64,000 nucleotides of DNA from JBFLYN01 sp040756655 (GTDB lineage: Bacteria; Bacillota; Sulfobacillia; UBA8153): assembly GCA_040756655.1 (NCBI GenBank), contig JBFLYN010000001.1, forward strand, positions 165,943 to 229,942. Reading direction: 5' to 3'. Positions 34,279 through 44,745 of this stretch are shown here, piece after piece; the first letter of the stretch is position 1, and each line of letters opens with the position of its first letter. The notes beneath the pieces were generated by a model. That model saw only the letters and a program-made list of their open reading frames with translations. It did not search any database and was not told the origin of the DNA. The translations under genes and the position numbers were made by a program.

Positions 34279-36507
34279 CTAGTAGCGCTGCCGGGGCCCG
34301 CCACCCCCACCATCACGCCGCGGGGGGCGCCGGTCCCCTCTCCGGTCAGCATGATTGCAGTCGGGACGCTGTCCCCGCTGCCCTTCGCCGTTGGGCCCGG
34401 ACGACGGCAGCAGTGCCTTGATGGAAAGGTTGATCCGTCCCATGCGGTCGATCTCGATGACCTTGACCGTAACTTCATCGCCGATCTTCACCACGTCTTC
34501 GACAGTAGGAACCCGCTCATGGGCCAGTTCGGATATGTGCACCATGCCCTCTTTGCCCGGCAGGATCTCAACGAAGGCGCCAAAGCTCATGATGCGCGTG
34601 ACCTTGCCCGTGTAAACGTTGCCCGTTTCCACATCCCGGGTGAGGTCTTCGATCATCTTCTGGGCCCGTTTTCCGCCCTCTCCATCTACGGCAGCGATGT
34701 ATACCCGCCCGTCGGACTCGATATCGATCTTGGTATTGGTTTCTGCAATGATCTTGTTGATCATTTTACCGCCTGGGCCGATGACATCCCGGATCTTGTC
34801 CACATCAATCTGTAGGGTGATGATCCGGGGCGCAAAGGGCGAAAGCTCCGGCCGAGGCCGGTCGATGACGTCCATCATCTTGTCCAAGATCATGAGCCGG
34901 GCCGAGCGGGCCCGCTCCAGGGCTTCTTGGAGCACCGCACGGTCTATGCCCTTAACCTTCATGTCCATTTGCAGCGCGGTCACCCCATCCCGGGTGCCAG
35001 CTACCTTGAAGTCCATGTCCCCCAGGAAATCTTCGATGCCCTGGATGTCGGTGAGTACTGCAAAAGCCTCGGCCTCTTTGATCAAGCCCATGGCGATCCC
35101 GGCCACCGGCTTGCGAATGGGCACACCGGCGTCCATCAGCGCCAGGGTGCTCCCACAGACGCTGGCCATGGAAGTGGACCCGTTGGACTCCAGGACTTCC
35201 GAGACCACCCGCAGGGTATACGGGAACTCCTCTTCCAGAGGAAGCACAGGCAACAGGGCACGTTCGGCCAGGAAGCCGTGACCGATCTCCCGCCGGCCGG
35301 GTCCCCTCATGAAGCGGGCTTCGCCCACACTGTAGGGCGGGAAGTTGTAATGATGCATGTACCGCTTCTGCTCTTGCTCTCCGGTAGTGTCCAGTTCCTG
35401 GGCATCCCGTATCGTACCCAGCGTGGCCACGCTGAGTACCTGGGTCTGGCCCCTTCGGAACAGGCCTGAACCGTGGGTACGGCTGAAGATCCCAACCCGG
35501 CAACTGATCTCGCGAACTTGGTCGAGGCCACGACCGTCAGTACGCAGGCCCTCCTGCAGAATCATCTGCCGGACCTCGCGCTTGAGGACGTTCCTGAACG
35601 CCTTGACCAGCGTCGCCTCCTGGTCCGGGAAGCGCTCCGCCAGGTCTGCCACGGCCCGTGCCTGGAGATCATCGATGGCAGCTTCCCGGGACTGCTTCTC
35701 AGGGTTCCTAAGGGCTGTCCGTAGTTGGGCGCCCACGTGCTGATCCATGGCCGGTTCCATGCCCTCGGGAAACTCCACCACGGGCGGCACCAGCTTGGGC
35801 AAGCCCACTTCGCCAATGATGCGCTCCTGGAAGTCTACCAGACCGCGGATGGCCGCGTGGCCGACGGTGATGGCGTCGATGAGGACGTGTTCGGGAACCT
35901 CCTGCGCTCCGGCCTCGACCATGAGCACGGCGTCCCGGGTGCCGGCTACCACCAGGCTCAGATCGCTGGCGGCCGACGCCTCACGGTCCGGGTTGATCAC
36001 CAGCTCCCCGTTGACCCGCCCCACTTCCACGGCACCGATGGGTCCCTCAAACGGGATGTTGGAGATCCCCAGGGCAACGGATGCGCCGATCATGCCCACG
36101 ATGTCCGGGGACGCGTTGTGGTCCACGGAAAAGGGTGTGAGCACAATGTGGACGTCGTTGCGGTAGCCTTCCGCAAACAAGGGCCGGATGGGGCGGTCGG
36201 TGAGCCGCGCGGCCAGGATGGCCTTTTCCGGTGGTCTGCCTTCTCGCCGGGGCCAGCTGCCGGGGATCCGGCCCACTGCGTAGAGCCTTTCCTCTACATC
36301 CACGGTAAGGGGGAAGAAGTCGACGCCTTCACGGGGCACGGGTGATGCCGTGGCCGTGGCCAGCACGGCGGTATCACCGTAGCGTACCAGGACCGCACCG
36401 TTGGCCTGCCTTGCCATTTCACCGATCTCTACGATAAGCTCCCGCCCGGCTAATTGGTAACGGTATTCATGCAGCCCTTCGTTCCACGTTTTCTTCTCAG
36501 TTGCCAA
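34279..36507 (-). CDS. pnp: Polyribonucleotide nucleotidyltransferase
   Basis: 742 residues starting at TTG 36505..36507, eight bases behind GGAGGAG. Two RNase PH domains (residues about 10-230 and 310-545) flank the helical linker. The second holds the catalytic [18 protein letters not shown] region. A KH domain ([19 protein letters not shown]) and an S1 domain ([26 protein letters not shown]) follow, then a basic, glycine-rich tail ([15 protein letters not shown]). It degrades RNA 3' to 5' using phosphate. It lies downstream of rpsO with a strong hairpin between, as in many bacteria. Confidence 0.96.
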   Translation of the reverse strand: MATEKKTWNEGLHEYRYQLAGRELIVEIGEMARQANGAVLVRYGDTAVLATATASPVPREGVDFFPLTVDVEERLYAVGRIPGSWPRREGRPPEKAILAARLTDRPIRPLFAEGYRNDVHIVLTPFSVDHNASPDIVGMIGASVALGISNIPFEGPIGAVEVGRVNGELVINPDREASAASDLSLVVAGTRDAVLMVEAGAQEVPEHVLIDAITVGHAAIRGLVDFQERIIGEVGLPKLVPPVVEFPEGMEPAMDQHVGAQLRTALRNPEKQSREAAIDDLQARAVADLAERFPDQEATLVKAFRNVLKREVRQMILQEGLRTDGRGLDQVREISCRVGIFSRTHGSGLFRRGQTQVLSVATLGTIRDAQELDTTGEQEQKRYMHHYNFPPYSVGEARFMRGPGRREIGHGFLAERALLPVLPLEEEFPYTLRVVSEVLESNGSTSMASVCGSTLALMDAGVPIRKPVAGIAMGLIKEAEAFAVLTDIQGIEDFLGDMDFKVAGTRDGVTALQMDMKVKGIDRAVLQEALERARSARLMILDKMMDVIDRPRPELSPFAPRIITLQIDVDKIRDVIGPGGKMINKIIAETNTKIDIESDGRVYIAAVDGEGGKRAQKMIEDLTRDVETGNVYTGKVTRIMSFGAFVEILPGKEGMVHISELAHERVPTVEDVVKIGDEVTVKVIEIDRMGRINLSIKALLPSSGPNGEGQRGQRPDCNHADRRGDRRPPRRDGGGGGPRQRY

Positions 36508-36577
36508 ACTCCATACTCCTCCTGTCACTGTTTCACGCTGAGATTATGACCACCTAGCGCCGGGTAGATATAGGAAT

Positions 36578-36600
36578 GGAGCGGGTTTTTCGCCCGCTCC
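36578..36600 (-). terminator. rpsO-pnp intergenic hairpin
   Basis: GGAGCGGG and CCCGCTCC form an 8-bp stem around a 7-base loop, and AGGAA (36572..36576) can extend it with TTCCT (36605..36609). The following bases are not a T-run, so it may stop or process only part of the transcripts and let the rest enter pnp. Confidence 0.6.
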
Positions 36601-36607
36601 GCTGTTC

Positions 36608-36877
36608 CTATCTTCTAAGACCCAGCCTCTCCACGACTTGCCGGTACCTCTCGATATCGTTGTCCTTTAGATAATTGAGCAGGCTCCGTCTCTGCCCGAC
36701 CATCTTGAGCAGGCCCCGGCGGCTATGGTGGTCCTTTTTGTGAGTCTTGAGATGCTCGGTCAGGTAGTTTATGCGCTCTGTCAATAACGCTACCTGCACC
36801 TCCGGGGAACCGGTGTCCTTTTCGTGCAACCGGTGTTCAGTGATAATGCTTTGCTTTTTCTCGTTGTCCAGGCCCAT
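36608..36877 (-). CDS. rpsO: 30S ribosomal protein S15
   Basis: 89 residues, exactly the usual length, from the ATG at 36875..36877. Typical blocks are [38 protein letters not shown] and [16 protein letters not shown]. It binds the 16S rRNA central domain early in 30S assembly. It has its own promoter about 105 bases upstream, and the leader between could carry autoregulatory structure as in other bacteria, but none was defined here. Confidence 0.97.
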   Translation of the reverse strand: MGLDNEKKQSIITEHRLHEKDTGSPEVQVALLTERINYLTEHLKTHKKDHHSRRGLLKMVGQRRSLLNYLKDNDIERYRQVVERLGLRR

Positions 36878-36981
36878 GGCGGCCCTCACCTCCAGTTGTT
36901 GAAAGAACCCCCGCAGGCCAAGAAAGCCGCCGGAGACTCGGCAGTCCTAGCGTCGCGGTTGAGGGACGTTGTCCCGCATAA

Positions 36982-37010
36982 ATTGTACCATAACCCACGG
37001 TAGGTTGCAA
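36982..37010 (-). promoter_or_regulatory. Sigma-A promoter of rpsO
   Basis: Minus strand TTGCAA (37005..37010), 17-base spacer, TACAAT (36982..36987). The promoter begins only six bases below the ribF stop, so rpsO-pnp can be expressed separately from the rest of the superoperon. Confidence 0.85.
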
Positions 37011-37015
37011 AATGC

Positions 37016-37954
37016 CTATTCCATGCGTAACCTTAGGACCCTCTGAATGTCCCGACTTATCTGCCTTGAAAGCGCCGCAGAAGAAGCAAACGCCCGCTCG
37101 CTGCGCAGGCGGCCCATCAAGTCCACGCACAGTAGTTGCCCGTACCAGTCTCCGTCACGCTCGATGATGTGTACTTCGATGGTCGTATCTTGGCCGCCAA
37201 ACGTCGGGCGGTTGCCGACATTGCAGACTCCCCCGGTCCGGGCGCCACCGGGCAATTCCACCATAACTGCATATACGCCTCCTGCCGGCACCAGTACTCG
37301 GTCATCCACCATCAGGTTGCAGGTGGGATAACCCAGCGAACGCCCGCGCCCGCTGCCCCGGACCACTGTCCCGCACAGGCGGTGCGGCCGGCCCAAGAGC
37401 TCCCGGGCCCGCTCCACCTGACCTTCCAGGAGGCTCCGCCTGATCTCGGTACTGGAGACCACCGTCCCCCCGGCCCGCACCGGCGGCACCACCTCCACGC
37501 TGATGCCATAGGGAGCCGCCAAGCGGCTGAGCACCGAGGCGTTGCCTTGCCCCCGATACCCGAACGTGAAGTTGAACCCCACTAGCACCGCACTGGTCTC
37601 CAGTCCCTCAACCAGCACTTGACGGACAAAAGCCAGAGGGTCCAGCTCCCGCAGCTGTTCGACAAAAGGCAGGACCATCAGGTGGTCCACTCCTAGTTTC
37701 TCCATGATGGCGGCTTTTTGCGGGATGCTGGTCAGCAGGGCCGGCGCAGCCCCCGGCCGCACCAGGGCCAAGGGGTGGGGGTCAAAGGTCAACACAGCGC
37801 TGACCCCACCCAGCCCGGCGGCAGTCCGGGTCAGCCGCGACAACAGCTCCTGGTGCCCCAGGTGGACCCCGTCGAAAAAACCCACCGCCACCGCCCGGGG
37901 ACGGCCCCAGGCCCGGGCCGCGTCCAGATCCCGTACAACTTCCATGGGTGCCAT
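37016..37954 (-). CDS. ribF: Bifunctional riboflavin kinase / FAD synthetase
   Basis: 312 residues. The N-terminal FAD synthetase (nucleotidyltransferase fold) has AVGFFDGVHLGHQELL and LTFDPHPLALVRP. The C-terminal flavokinase has GRGRSLGYPTCNL and GGVYAVMVELP, with the Glu of TIEVHI. It makes FMN and then FAD from riboflavin. The first ATG begins four bases below the truB stop; a second ATG three codons on is equally possible. It is last before the rpsO promoter. Confidence 0.94.
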   Translation of the reverse strand: MAPMEVVRDLDAARAWGRPRAVAVGFFDGVHLGHQELLSRLTRTAAGLGGVSAVLTFDPHPLALVRPGAAPALLTSIPQKAAIMEKLGVDHLMVLPFVEQLRELDPLAFVRQVLVEGLETSAVLVGFNFTFGYRGQGNASVLSRLAAPYGISVEVVPPVRAGGTVVSSTEIRRSLLEGQVERARELLGRPHRLCGTVVRGSGRGRSLGYPTCNLMVDDRVLVPAGGVYAVMVELPGGARTGGVCNVGNRPTFGGQDTTIEVHIIERDGDWYGQLLCVDLMGRLRSERAFASSAALSRQISRDIQRVLRLRME

Positions 37955-37957
37955 GAC

Positions 37958-38827
37958 CTAGACCAGTACCTTCCTGAGTTTGAGTCGTCCCTCTGTGACC
38001 TCGCCCATGGCCACGAGCCCCTCGTCATCGTCCAGCACCCGCACTGGCCCGTGGCCGTCCACGCTCATCTGGGGAGCCTGGCCATGCCTGACCCGGTAGG
38101 CGTCCATTCCGCTTACCCGGACAAAAGGTAGGTGATCCACAGCTTGGGCCGGGCTTACCAGGGCATCCTGCCACCCCGCCGCCAGTTCCTCCAGGGTCCA
38201 GGCCTCCTCTAGCCTAAAGCGGCCGGAACGGGTACGTAAAAGCCACCCCAGGGCTGCACCACAGCCCAGGGCCTCACCGATATCGCGGCACAGCGACCGC
38301 ACGTAAGTGCCCTTGGAGCACCCAATATCCAGCCGGGCCCTGGAAGAAGACCCCGGGAGAAACTCCACCAGTTCAAGGCGGTAGACGGCGACGGTCCGGA
38401 CGGTGGGCTCCACCGGTATGCCCTGGCGGACCCGCTGGTAGCTGCGAAGACCGTCCACTTTGACCGCCGATAGGGCCGGTGGGACCTGCCGGATCTCCCC
38501 CCTGAAAGCGGCCAGGGCTCGCTCTAGCTCCGGTGCCCGAATGGAACCGGCATCCCGTCGCGACAGCACGTGTCCTTCAGTATCGCCACTGTCGGTGGTA
38601 AGGCCCAGTATCATCTCGGCCCGGTAATCCTTTGCGGCTGCCGCCAGATACTCGGCCAGGCGGGTGGCCTTCCCCAGGCATACGGGCAACACTCCCGCGG
38701 CTAGTGGGTCCAGGGTGCCGGTGTGCCCCGCTCGACGCTCGCCGGTGAGCTTGCGCAGGTAGGCCACGACATCGTGCGAGGTCAGGCCGGGAGGTTTCAA
38801 GACATTGAGTACGCCGCTAACAGTCAA
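37958..38827 (-). CDS. truB: tRNA pseudouridine-55 synthase
   Basis: 289 residues. The catalytic Asp is in GHTGTLDPLAAGVLP. KPPGLTSHDVV at the N-terminus, KDYRAEMILGLTTDSGD, and KGTYVRSLCRDIGEALG are family blocks. The C-terminal 60 residues are a PUA-like domain. It converts U55 in the tRNA T-loop. The start overlaps the nrnA stop by four bases (ATGA). Confidence 0.95.
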   Translation of the reverse strand: MTVSGVLNVLKPPGLTSHDVVAYLRKLTGERRAGHTGTLDPLAAGVLPVCLGKATRLAEYLAAAAKDYRAEMILGLTTDSGDTEGHVLSRRDAGSIRAPELERALAAFRGEIRQVPPALSAVKVDGLRSYQRVRQGIPVEPTVRTVAVYRLELVEFLPGSSSRARLDIGCSKGTYVRSLCRDIGEALGCGAALGWLLRTRSGRFRLEEAWTLEELAAGWQDALVSPAQAVDHLPFVRVSGMDAYRVRHGQAPQMSVDGHGPVRVLDDDEGLVAMGEVTEGRLKLRKVLV

Positions 38828-39783
38828 AGGGACTGCACCCTCTCAGCGGCGGCAGCCACCAGCGTTTCCCTGGCCGATTCCAGTGGTCCGGAGAGGGTAC
38901 ACCCGGCCGCCCGGGCATGCCCGCCTCCACCCAGCGCGGCTGCGAGCTGGGCCACATCTACTCTTCCGCGCGAGCGCAGCGAAGCGCGCACACCGCCCTT
39001 GGGCATTTCCTTGAGGAGAACCGCCAGTTCCACGCCGGACAGGCTGATCCCGTAATTCACGATCCCATCGGTCTCTTCGGCGAGAGCGCCGCACTCCAGT
39101 AAGTCCTCGCTGCCCAGCTGCATCACCGCCAGCTTCCCGTCCTCGCGCACTTCGAGGCTACTGAGGGCTCGTCCCAGGAGCCTGAGGGCGGACAGCGGCC
39201 GGTTCCCCTGCAATTGCCAGGCCACCTGGTCCGGCCGGACCCCGGCCTCCAACAGCCGGGCCGCAATGCGGCAGGCACCTGGGGTAGTGTTCTCGTGGGT
39301 GAACCAGCCGGTGTCGGAGACCAAGGCAGTGTACAGGCAAGTGGCAATAGCCTCGTCCAGCGCAACGCCCAGCGGCTCGAGCAGCCTGTACACCTGCTCA
39401 CCCGCGGCCGGGGCTGAAGGATCCACAAACGCCACGTCACCAAAGCCGTCGTTAGTTATGTGATGGTCAATGTTCACTACCCGGTCGCCCTCGACCCGGA
39501 CCCCGTCCACCCGGTCCGGACTGGCACAGTCCACGTATATGACCAGTTCGACCCGGTGCGTGCCGGACCCGGCCACGTAAAGGTGCTGGCCGGGCAGGAA
39601 GTGGTACTGCTCGGGAAGGGGTCCCGAACCGGCAAAGACCACGTTGATCCCCAGTCTTTCCAGTGCCAGGGCCAATCCCAGGCTGGAACCCACCGCGTCT
39701 CCATCCGGCAAGGCATGAGTGACGATCACTGCCGAACTGCACGCTCGCAGCACAGCTGCTACCTGGCACACGATGCCGCTCAT
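38824..39783 (-). CDS. nrnA: NrnA-type DHH phosphoesterase (nanoRNase / pAp phosphatase)
   Basis: 319 residues from the ATG at 39781..39783. The DHH motifs are present: VTHALPDGDAVGSSLGL, IYVDCASPDRVDG, NIDHHITNDGFGDV and SDTGWFTHEN. The C-terminal DHHA1 domain has the GGGGHARAAGCTL motif. It degrades 2-5 base RNA and pAp. The longer frame beyond the ATG overlaps rbfA and is not used. It starts two bases after the rbfA stop codon. Confidence 0.93.
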   Translation of the reverse strand: MSGIVCQVAAVLRACSSAVIVTHALPDGDAVGSSLGLALALERLGINVVFAGSGPLPEQYHFLPGQHLYVAGSGTHRVELVIYVDCASPDRVDGVRVEGDRVVNIDHHITNDGFGDVAFVDPSAPAAGEQVYRLLEPLGVALDEAIATCLYTALVSDTGWFTHENTTPGACRIAARLLEAGVRPDQVAWQLQGNRPLSALRLLGRALSSLEVREDGKLAVMQLGSEDLLECGALAEETDGIVNYGISLSGVELAVLLKEMPKGGVRASLRSRGRVDVAQLAAALGGGGHARAAGCTLSGPLESARETLVAAAAERVQSL

Positions 39784-39784
39784 T

Positions 39785-40138
39785 CTATTCCCTTTCCTGG
39801 TCGCGCCTGAGGTCCATGAGGAGCTTGGAGATGTGCACGCCATGCTCGATGGAATCATCAAGGACAAAGACCACCTCGGGAGTATGGCGCAACCGGAGGC
39901 GCTTTCCCAGCTCTGAGCGGATGAAACCGGTGCCGCTGTCAAGGCCAGCCATGGTCTTCCTCCGGGCTTCTTCGTCTCCCAGGACGCTCACGTGGACTTT
40001 GGCCGCCCTCAGATCCGGGCTTACCTGTACCCTGACCACGCTGGCAAACCCAATGCGCGGGTCCTTCATGTCATTTTGCAGAATATCGCTGATCTCTTCC
40101 TTTATCGCCTCGGCGACCCGCTGACTTCTTGCCGTCAT
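39785..40138 (-). CDS. rbfA: Ribosome-binding factor A
   Basis: 117 residues, normal. The ATG at 40136..40138 has AGGAG upstream. The KH-like fold blocks are RSQRVAEAIKEEISDIL, DPRIGFASVVRVQVSPDLRAAKVHVSV and RSELGKRLRLRHTPEVVFVLDDS. It helps mature the 16S rRNA 5' end in late 30S assembly. It lies between ylxP and nrnA. Confidence 0.94.
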   Translation of the reverse strand: MTARSQRVAEAIKEEISDILQNDMKDPRIGFASVVRVQVSPDLRAAKVHVSVLGDEEARRKTMAGLDSGTGFIRSELGKRLRLRHTPEVVFVLDDSIEHGVHISKLLMDLRRDQERE

Positions 40139-40158
40139 GTCCAACCACTCCTGCGCCC

Positions 40159-40449
40159 TTAGATAAGTTCCACGCCCAGAACCATCACATCGCCTTCGCA
40201 ATGGCCCTCAACCCACTGTACTACCTGTTCCAGGACCCGCTGGGCGTGACCCCGGTCGTTGGAAACGCACGCAATGCCCAGGGTAGCAACGCCCGGGTGC
40301 TCAAGCGTATCCACTTCGGCCATGGCCACATTGAACCGGCGGTGGGCCCGGTCGATGAGGCTCCGCACCACCCGGCGCTTGTCTTTAAGGGAAGTGCTGC
40401 CGGGAACAGCCAGTCGCAGCTGGCAGCTGCCGACCACCACCCATCCCAC
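40159..40449 (-). CDS. ylxP: YlxP-like protein (DUF503)
   Basis: 96 residues: VVGSCQLRLAVPGSTSLKDKRRVVRSLIDRAHRRFNVAMAEV, then ACVSNDRGHAQRVLEQVVQWVE. This is the small ferredoxin-like-fold family nearly always found between infB and rbfA in Gram-positive bacteria, thought to act in ribosome assembly. It begins eight bases below infB. Confidence 0.9.
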   Translation of the reverse strand: MGWVVVGSCQLRLAVPGSTSLKDKRRVVRSLIDRAHRRFNVAMAEVDTLEHPGVATLGIACVSNDRGHAQRVLEQVVQWVEGHCEGDVMVLGVELI

Positions 40450-40456
40450 CCCCGGA

Positions 40457-43324
40457 TCAGGCGGTCTTGATCTCTTCGCTGGTGAAGGCCTCTAGCACGT
40501 CGCCTTCCTTCACATCCTGGAACTTCTCAATGCCAATGCCACACTCAAACCCCGAGTTTACCTCGCGAACGTCATCTTTAAACCGCTTGAGTGAACTGAG
40601 CTTGCTTTCGTTTATCACCACACCGTTGCGGATCACCCGGATGGCCGCGGTGCGGTCGATCTTGCCCTCGGTCACATAGCACCCGGCCACGGTTCCCACC
40701 TTGGGGATGCGGAACACGGCGCGCACCTCGGCGCGACCGGTGACCACCTCTCGCCACTTGGGCTTGAGCATGCCCTTGAGTGCAGCCTCGATGTCCTGGA
40801 TGGCCTCGTAGATGATGCGGTACGTCCGTACGTCCACCTTTTCATCTTCGGCCACCCGGCGTGCATTGGCGTCCGGACGCACGTTGAAACCGATGACGAT
40901 GGCATTGGAGGCCGCCGCCAGCATGATGTCGGACTCGGTAATGGCGCCCACGCCGCTATGGATCATGCGGGGGCGCACCTCACCCTGGCCCAGCTTCTCC
41001 AAGGCCTGTCTTACAGCTTCCACCGAACCCTGCACATCGGCCTTGATTACCAGGTTGAGTTCGGACACTTCCCCTTCTTTGACGCGGTTGAAAAGGTCGT
41101 CCAGGGTAAGGCGCCTGGTAGTCTCCATCTCTTTTTGGCGCTTTTCCACCTGACGGCTTTCGGCGATGTCCTTGGCCAGCCGCTCTTCTTCGATGACCAT
41201 AAAGTTGTCCCCGGCCTGCGGCACATCGTTCATGCCCACAACTTCCACGGGCATGGAGGGACCCGCGCGTTTTACCCGCCGTCCCCAGGCGTCGGTCATG
41301 GCTCTGACCCGTCCGCTGGTCATGCCCGTGACGAAGGCATCCCCCACCTTCAGGGTGCCGGTATGGATGAGCACGGTGGCCACCGGCCCTCGCCCTTTAT
41401 CCAACTGTGCCTCGATCACCGTGCCCCTGGCCTTGCGGGTCGGGTCGGCTTTGAGTTCCCCGATTTCCGCCACCAGGAGGATCATCTCCAGCAACTGCTG
41501 GATGCCGGTGCCCTCGGTGGCAGATACCGGCGCAAAGATGGTTTCTCCCCCCCACTCCTCGGGGACAAGGCCGTGTTCAGCCAACTGCTGCTTGACCCGG
41601 TCGGGCCGGGCGTTGGGACGGTCCATCTTGTTGATGGCCACCACCACGGGCACCCCAGCGGCCCGGGCGTGGTTTAACGCCTCGATGGTCTGGGGCATTA
41701 CGCCGTCATCGGCCGCCACCACCAGCACGGCTATGTCGGTGACTTTTGCGCCCCTGGCGCGCATGGTGGTAAAAGCCTCATGTCCTGGGGTGTCCAAAAA
41801 GACGATGCGCTTGCCGTTGTGCTCGGTTACCGAAGCCCCGATGTGCTGCGTAATGCCGCCGGCTTCCCGGGCGGTGACGTTAGTGTGCCTGATGGCATCC
41901 AGGAGTGAGGTTTTCCCGTGGTCCACGTGGCCCATGACCGTGACCACCGGGGGACGGGTCCGGGCCAAAGCCGGGTCATCAGGTTCTTCGAACTCCTGCT
42001 CGAACTTCTCTTCCAGTGACAGCTCAGGCGTCTTCTGCACTACCTCAAACCCCAGTTCGGATGCGACCAAGGCGCCAGTGTCGGCATCCAGGTCCTGGTT
42101 GATGGAAGCCATGATGCCCATGGCGATGAGCCGGCGCATCAAGTCCGTGGCCAGCATGCCCATTTTGGAGGCCAGCTCCTTGACCGGAAGCGGCCCTTCA
42201 ATGGTTACCGAGCGCGGGCCGCGCGGCCGGGCCGCTGCCGGTGGCTGGCTTCCCCGGTCCGGGCGGCGCCCACGGCCGTACCCTCCCGGGCCTTCGCCCC
42301 GGCGGGACGGCCGTCGTTCCCGGTCCTCGCGGTCGCCACGCCACTGGTCATCCCGCTGCCGGCGTGGATCTGAACCCCGGGGCTGGTCAGGCCTGGATAC
42401 CGGGCGCTGGCCCTGGGCGGGTTGGGGCCGCCTGGCATCGCCCGGGCCCGGCCGGGCCTCAGCCCGGGGACCGGTGGGCGGAAAGGAGCGCCGCTGGTCG
42501 CCTGCGGGGCGCGTCCCGTCCCGGCGTTGTTCACCTGGGGGGCGAGCACCGTCTCGCCGTTGGTCACTGGCTGGTCGCCTGGTGTCCCCGGGGGGACGAC
42601 CTTCTGGCCGCGGGCCACCTGGAGGATAGGGCCTCCGGGCGTCCGGCACGCGTCCCTCGGGTCTAGGTCCACCCGGAGTGTACGGCTGGCGGTAGTCGGG
42701 AGCGGAGGGACGGGGTCCATCAGCCCGCCGGGGATCGACGGGAGGACGTGTGCCCTCCGGCCGCCTGGCGTCGCCGGGGGACCGCCCATCCGGGCGGGCA
42801 CCCCCTGGCGGATAAGGGCGGCGATGGTCAGAAGCGGCAGGTCGCGGTGCATCGGCGCGCCTGGGGTCAGCGGGAGGTCGCATGCCCTCCGGCCGCCTGG
42901 CGTCGCCTGGGGGGCGTCCATCCGGGCGCCCACCGCCCGGGCGACGGTCCTGGCCCGGGCCGCCCACGCGGCGGTGATCATAGGCATCCGTGCGTGGAGG
43001 TCCCAGGCGATAGTCGTCGCGCCTGGGGACGGGCTGCGGTCGCTGGGGCGCGGCGCTCCGCGGGGCCTCAGGGACCTGCGGCCGGGGGGCCTCACGCTGC
43101 ACACCGGGCCCTTCCTTTCCATCGACAGGCTGGGGTGCGGGCTGCTCGCGGGTGAGCCTGACCTTACCCGTCAGGATGTCCCGTACTTTCTCCGCTACGT
43201 CTTCTTCCATGGTACTCATGTGGTTTTTCGCTTCCACGCCGATCTGGTTGAGCACCCGCAATATTACCTTGGAATCTGTCAGCATCTCCCTGGCCAGCTG
43301 GTAAACTCTCATCTTTTCTTTCAT
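40457..43324 (-). CDS. infB: Translation initiation factor IF-2
   Basis: 955 residues, longer than usual because of a very basic, proline- and glycine-rich region at about residues 60-370. An IF2_N module is at the start ([21 protein letters not shown]) and a second at about 372 ([17 protein letters not shown]). The GTPase domain has G1 [14 protein letters not shown] (about 466), [12 protein letters not shown] and SAxxG-type motifs. Domains II-IV complete the C-terminus. It places initiator tRNA on the ribosome with GTP. Its ATG overlaps the ylxR stop. Confidence 0.96.
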   Translation of the reverse strand: MKEKMRVYQLAREMLTDSKVILRVLNQIGVEAKNHMSTMEEDVAEKVRDILTGKVRLTREQPAPQPVDGKEGPGVQREAPRPQVPEAPRSAAPQRPQPVPRRDDYRLGPPRTDAYDHRRVGGPGQDRRPGGGRPDGRPPGDARRPEGMRPPADPRRADAPRPAASDHRRPYPPGGARPDGRSPGDARRPEGTRPPVDPRRADGPRPSAPDYRQPYTPGGPRPEGRVPDARRPYPPGGPRPEGRPPGDTRRPASDQRRDGARPPGEQRRDGTRPAGDQRRSFPPTGPRAEARPGPGDARRPQPAQGQRPVSRPDQPRGSDPRRQRDDQWRGDREDRERRPSRRGEGPGGYGRGRRPDRGSQPPAAARPRGPRSVTIEGPLPVKELASKMGMLATDLMRRLIAMGIMASINQDLDADTGALVASELGFEVVQKTPELSLEEKFEQEFEEPDDPALARTRPPVVTVMGHVDHGKTSLLDAIRHTNVTAREAGGITQHIGASVTEHNGKRIVFLDTPGHEAFTTMRARGAKVTDIAVLVVAADDGVMPQTIEALNHARAAGVPVVVAINKMDRPNARPDRVKQQLAEHGLVPEEWGGETIFAPVSATEGTGIQQLLEMILLVAEIGELKADPTRKARGTVIEAQLDKGRGPVATVLIHTGTLKVGDAFVTGMTSGRVRAMTDAWGRRVKRAGPSMPVEVVGMNDVPQAGDNFMVIEEERLAKDIAESRQVEKRQKEMETTRRLTLDDLFNRVKEGEVSELNLVIKADVQGSVEAVRQALEKLGQGEVRPRMIHSGVGAITESDIMLAAASNAIVIGFNVRPDANARRVAEDEKVDVRTYRIIYEAIQDIEAALKGMLKPKWREVVTGRAEVRAVFRIPKVGTVAGCYVTEGKIDRTAAIRVIRNGVVINESKLSSLKRFKDDVREVNSGFECGIGIEKFQDVKEGDVLEAFTSEEIKTA
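42578..42898 (-). repeat. In-frame tandem repeat inside infB linker
   Basis: Residues 143-186 and 187-229 of IF-2 are two near-identical units of 43-44 residues beginning [16 protein letters not shown] and [16 protein letters not shown], followed by a partial third unit (230-249, [18 protein letters not shown]). A partial unit also precedes them ([12 protein letters not shown], about 131-142). At the DNA level the units are visibly similar, so the linker may vary in length by slippage or recombination. Confidence 0.85.
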
Positions 43325-43629
43325 CCATCCACCCCCTCTGAGCAGTCACCCTGCCCAGGTATGGTAAACCCAATGCGCATGCGAAGCTGTTCGGCAAGTT
43401 CCTGGGTAAGCACCGTCTCCAGAGCCTTCTCCAGTCGCTTCCCTTTCAAGGCCGCGTTAAGGCAGGCCACCTGCGGGCACAGATAGGCGCCCCGGCCGGA
43501 TTTTTTGCCAGTAGGGTCCAGGCAGACCGAGCCGTCCGGGGTGCGCACCACTCGCACGAGTTCCCGTTTGGGCCGCACCGCCTGGCAACCCACGCAAGTC
43601 CGTTGCGGGATCTTCTTGACCCGCGCCAT
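43321..43629 (-). CDS. ylxR: YlxR family RNA-binding protein (DUF448, RnpM)
   Basis: 102 residues. Core [43 protein letters not shown], with the expected four cysteines. It is the usual neighbour between nusA and infB and has been linked to RNase P modulation and regulation in Firmicutes. A four-base overlap (ATGA) joins it to infB. A 20-residue C-terminal extension is unremarkable. Confidence 0.93.
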   Translation of the reverse strand: MARVKKIPQRTCVGCQAVRPKRELVRVVRTPDGSVCLDPTGKKSGRGAYLCPQVACLNAALKGKRLEKALETVLTQELAEQLRMRIGFTIPGQGDCSEGVDG

Positions 43630-43641
43630 GCGGTCACCTCC

Positions 43642-44706
43642 CTATGACCCGTGGACGTTGCGAGTGCCCGCCTCCAGGGCCTGGCTCTCGCTTTTTATGT
43701 CTATCTTCCAGCCGGTAAGTTTGGCCGCCAGGCGAGCGTTCTGGCCTTCTTTGCCGATGGCCAGCGAAAGCTGGTAGTCTGGCACCACTACCCGCGCTAC
43801 CTTGGTATCCTCCTGGCAGTCCACGGAGATGACCTTGGCCGGGCTCAAGGCGTTGGCCACAAACTGCCCATAGTCCGTGTTCCAGGGAACGATGTCGATC
43901 TTCTCGCCGCGGAGTTCTGAGACAATAGCCTGGACCCTCATGCCCTTGGGGCCCACGCACGCTCCAACTGCATCAACGTTGGGGTCGCGGGAGAATACCG
44001 CTACCTTGGAACGGTAGCCGGCCTCCCGGGCAATGGCCTTGATCTCCACGGTACCGTCGTGGATTTCCGGGATCTCCAGTTCAAACAAACGCCTGAGCAG
44101 GCCCGGATGCGTCCGCGACAGCATCACCTGCGGTCCTTTGGGCGTCCGCTTGACTTCCAGGACGTAGCTTTTGCAGCGGTCTCCGTACCGGTAGGTCTCT
44201 CCTGGCATCTGTTCGGCCGGGGCCAACTGCGCTTCGATCTTTCCCAAGTCAATGATGACATTACGGTTCTCGGTTCTCTGGACCACTCCGGTTACGATGT
44301 CGTTCTCGCGGTTGGCATACTCCTCGAAGATGATCCCCCGCTCGGCCTCGCGCAACCGCTGTACCACTACCTGCTTGGCGGTTTGTGCCGCGATGCGGCC
44401 GAAATTCTTGGGAGTGACTTCCTCTTCCACCACATCGCCCAGCTGGTAGTCCGGGTTTTGGCTGCGCGCCTCGTCCAAGGAGATCTCCAGGCGGTGATCG
44501 GTAGGCGACTCCACCACTGCCTTATGGGCATAGACTCTGACCGCGCCAGTCTGCCGGTTGACGTGAACCTTGACGTTTTGGGTCGATCCGAAATTGCGGC
44601 CATATGCCTTGATTAGTGCCGCTTCCAGCGCCTCAAGGATTACCTCTTTGGATATGCCCTTCTCCCGCTCTAGCTGCGCAAGAGCTATGATCAGCTCGCC
44701 ACTCAA
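43642..44706 (-). CDS. nusA: Transcription termination/antitermination factor NusA
   Basis: 354 residues from TTG 44704..44706, six bases after GAGGAGG. The N-terminal polymerase-binding domain ([24 protein letters not shown]), S1 domain ([22 protein letters not shown]) and two KH domains ([22 protein letters not shown] and [20 protein letters not shown]) are all present. Gram-positive type without the extra C-terminal repeats. It is the second gene after rimP. Confidence 0.96.
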   Translation of the reverse strand: MSGELIIALAQLEREKGISKEVILEALEAALIKAYGRNFGSTQNVKVHVNRQTGAVRVYAHKAVVESPTDHRLEISLDEARSQNPDYQLGDVVEEEVTPKNFGRIAAQTAKQVVVQRLREAERGIIFEEYANRENDIVTGVVQRTENRNVIIDLGKIEAQLAPAEQMPGETYRYGDRCKSYVLEVKRTPKGPQVMLSRTHPGLLRRLFELEIPEIHDGTVEIKAIAREAGYRSKVAVFSRDPNVDAVGACVGPKGMRVQAIVSELRGEKIDIVPWNTDYGQFVANALSPAKVISVDCQEDTKVARVVVPDYQLSLAIGKEGQNARLAAKLTGWKIDIKSESQALEAGTRNVHGS

Positions 44707-44745
44707 TCTCGTGCCTCCTCTCCATGGACGGCTCACCTTTCCGGG

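Noticed and set aside
41166..42629. Plus-strand frame of 487 codons
   Set aside because: Antisense shadow of infB, produced by high GC content. No ribosome site or family features.
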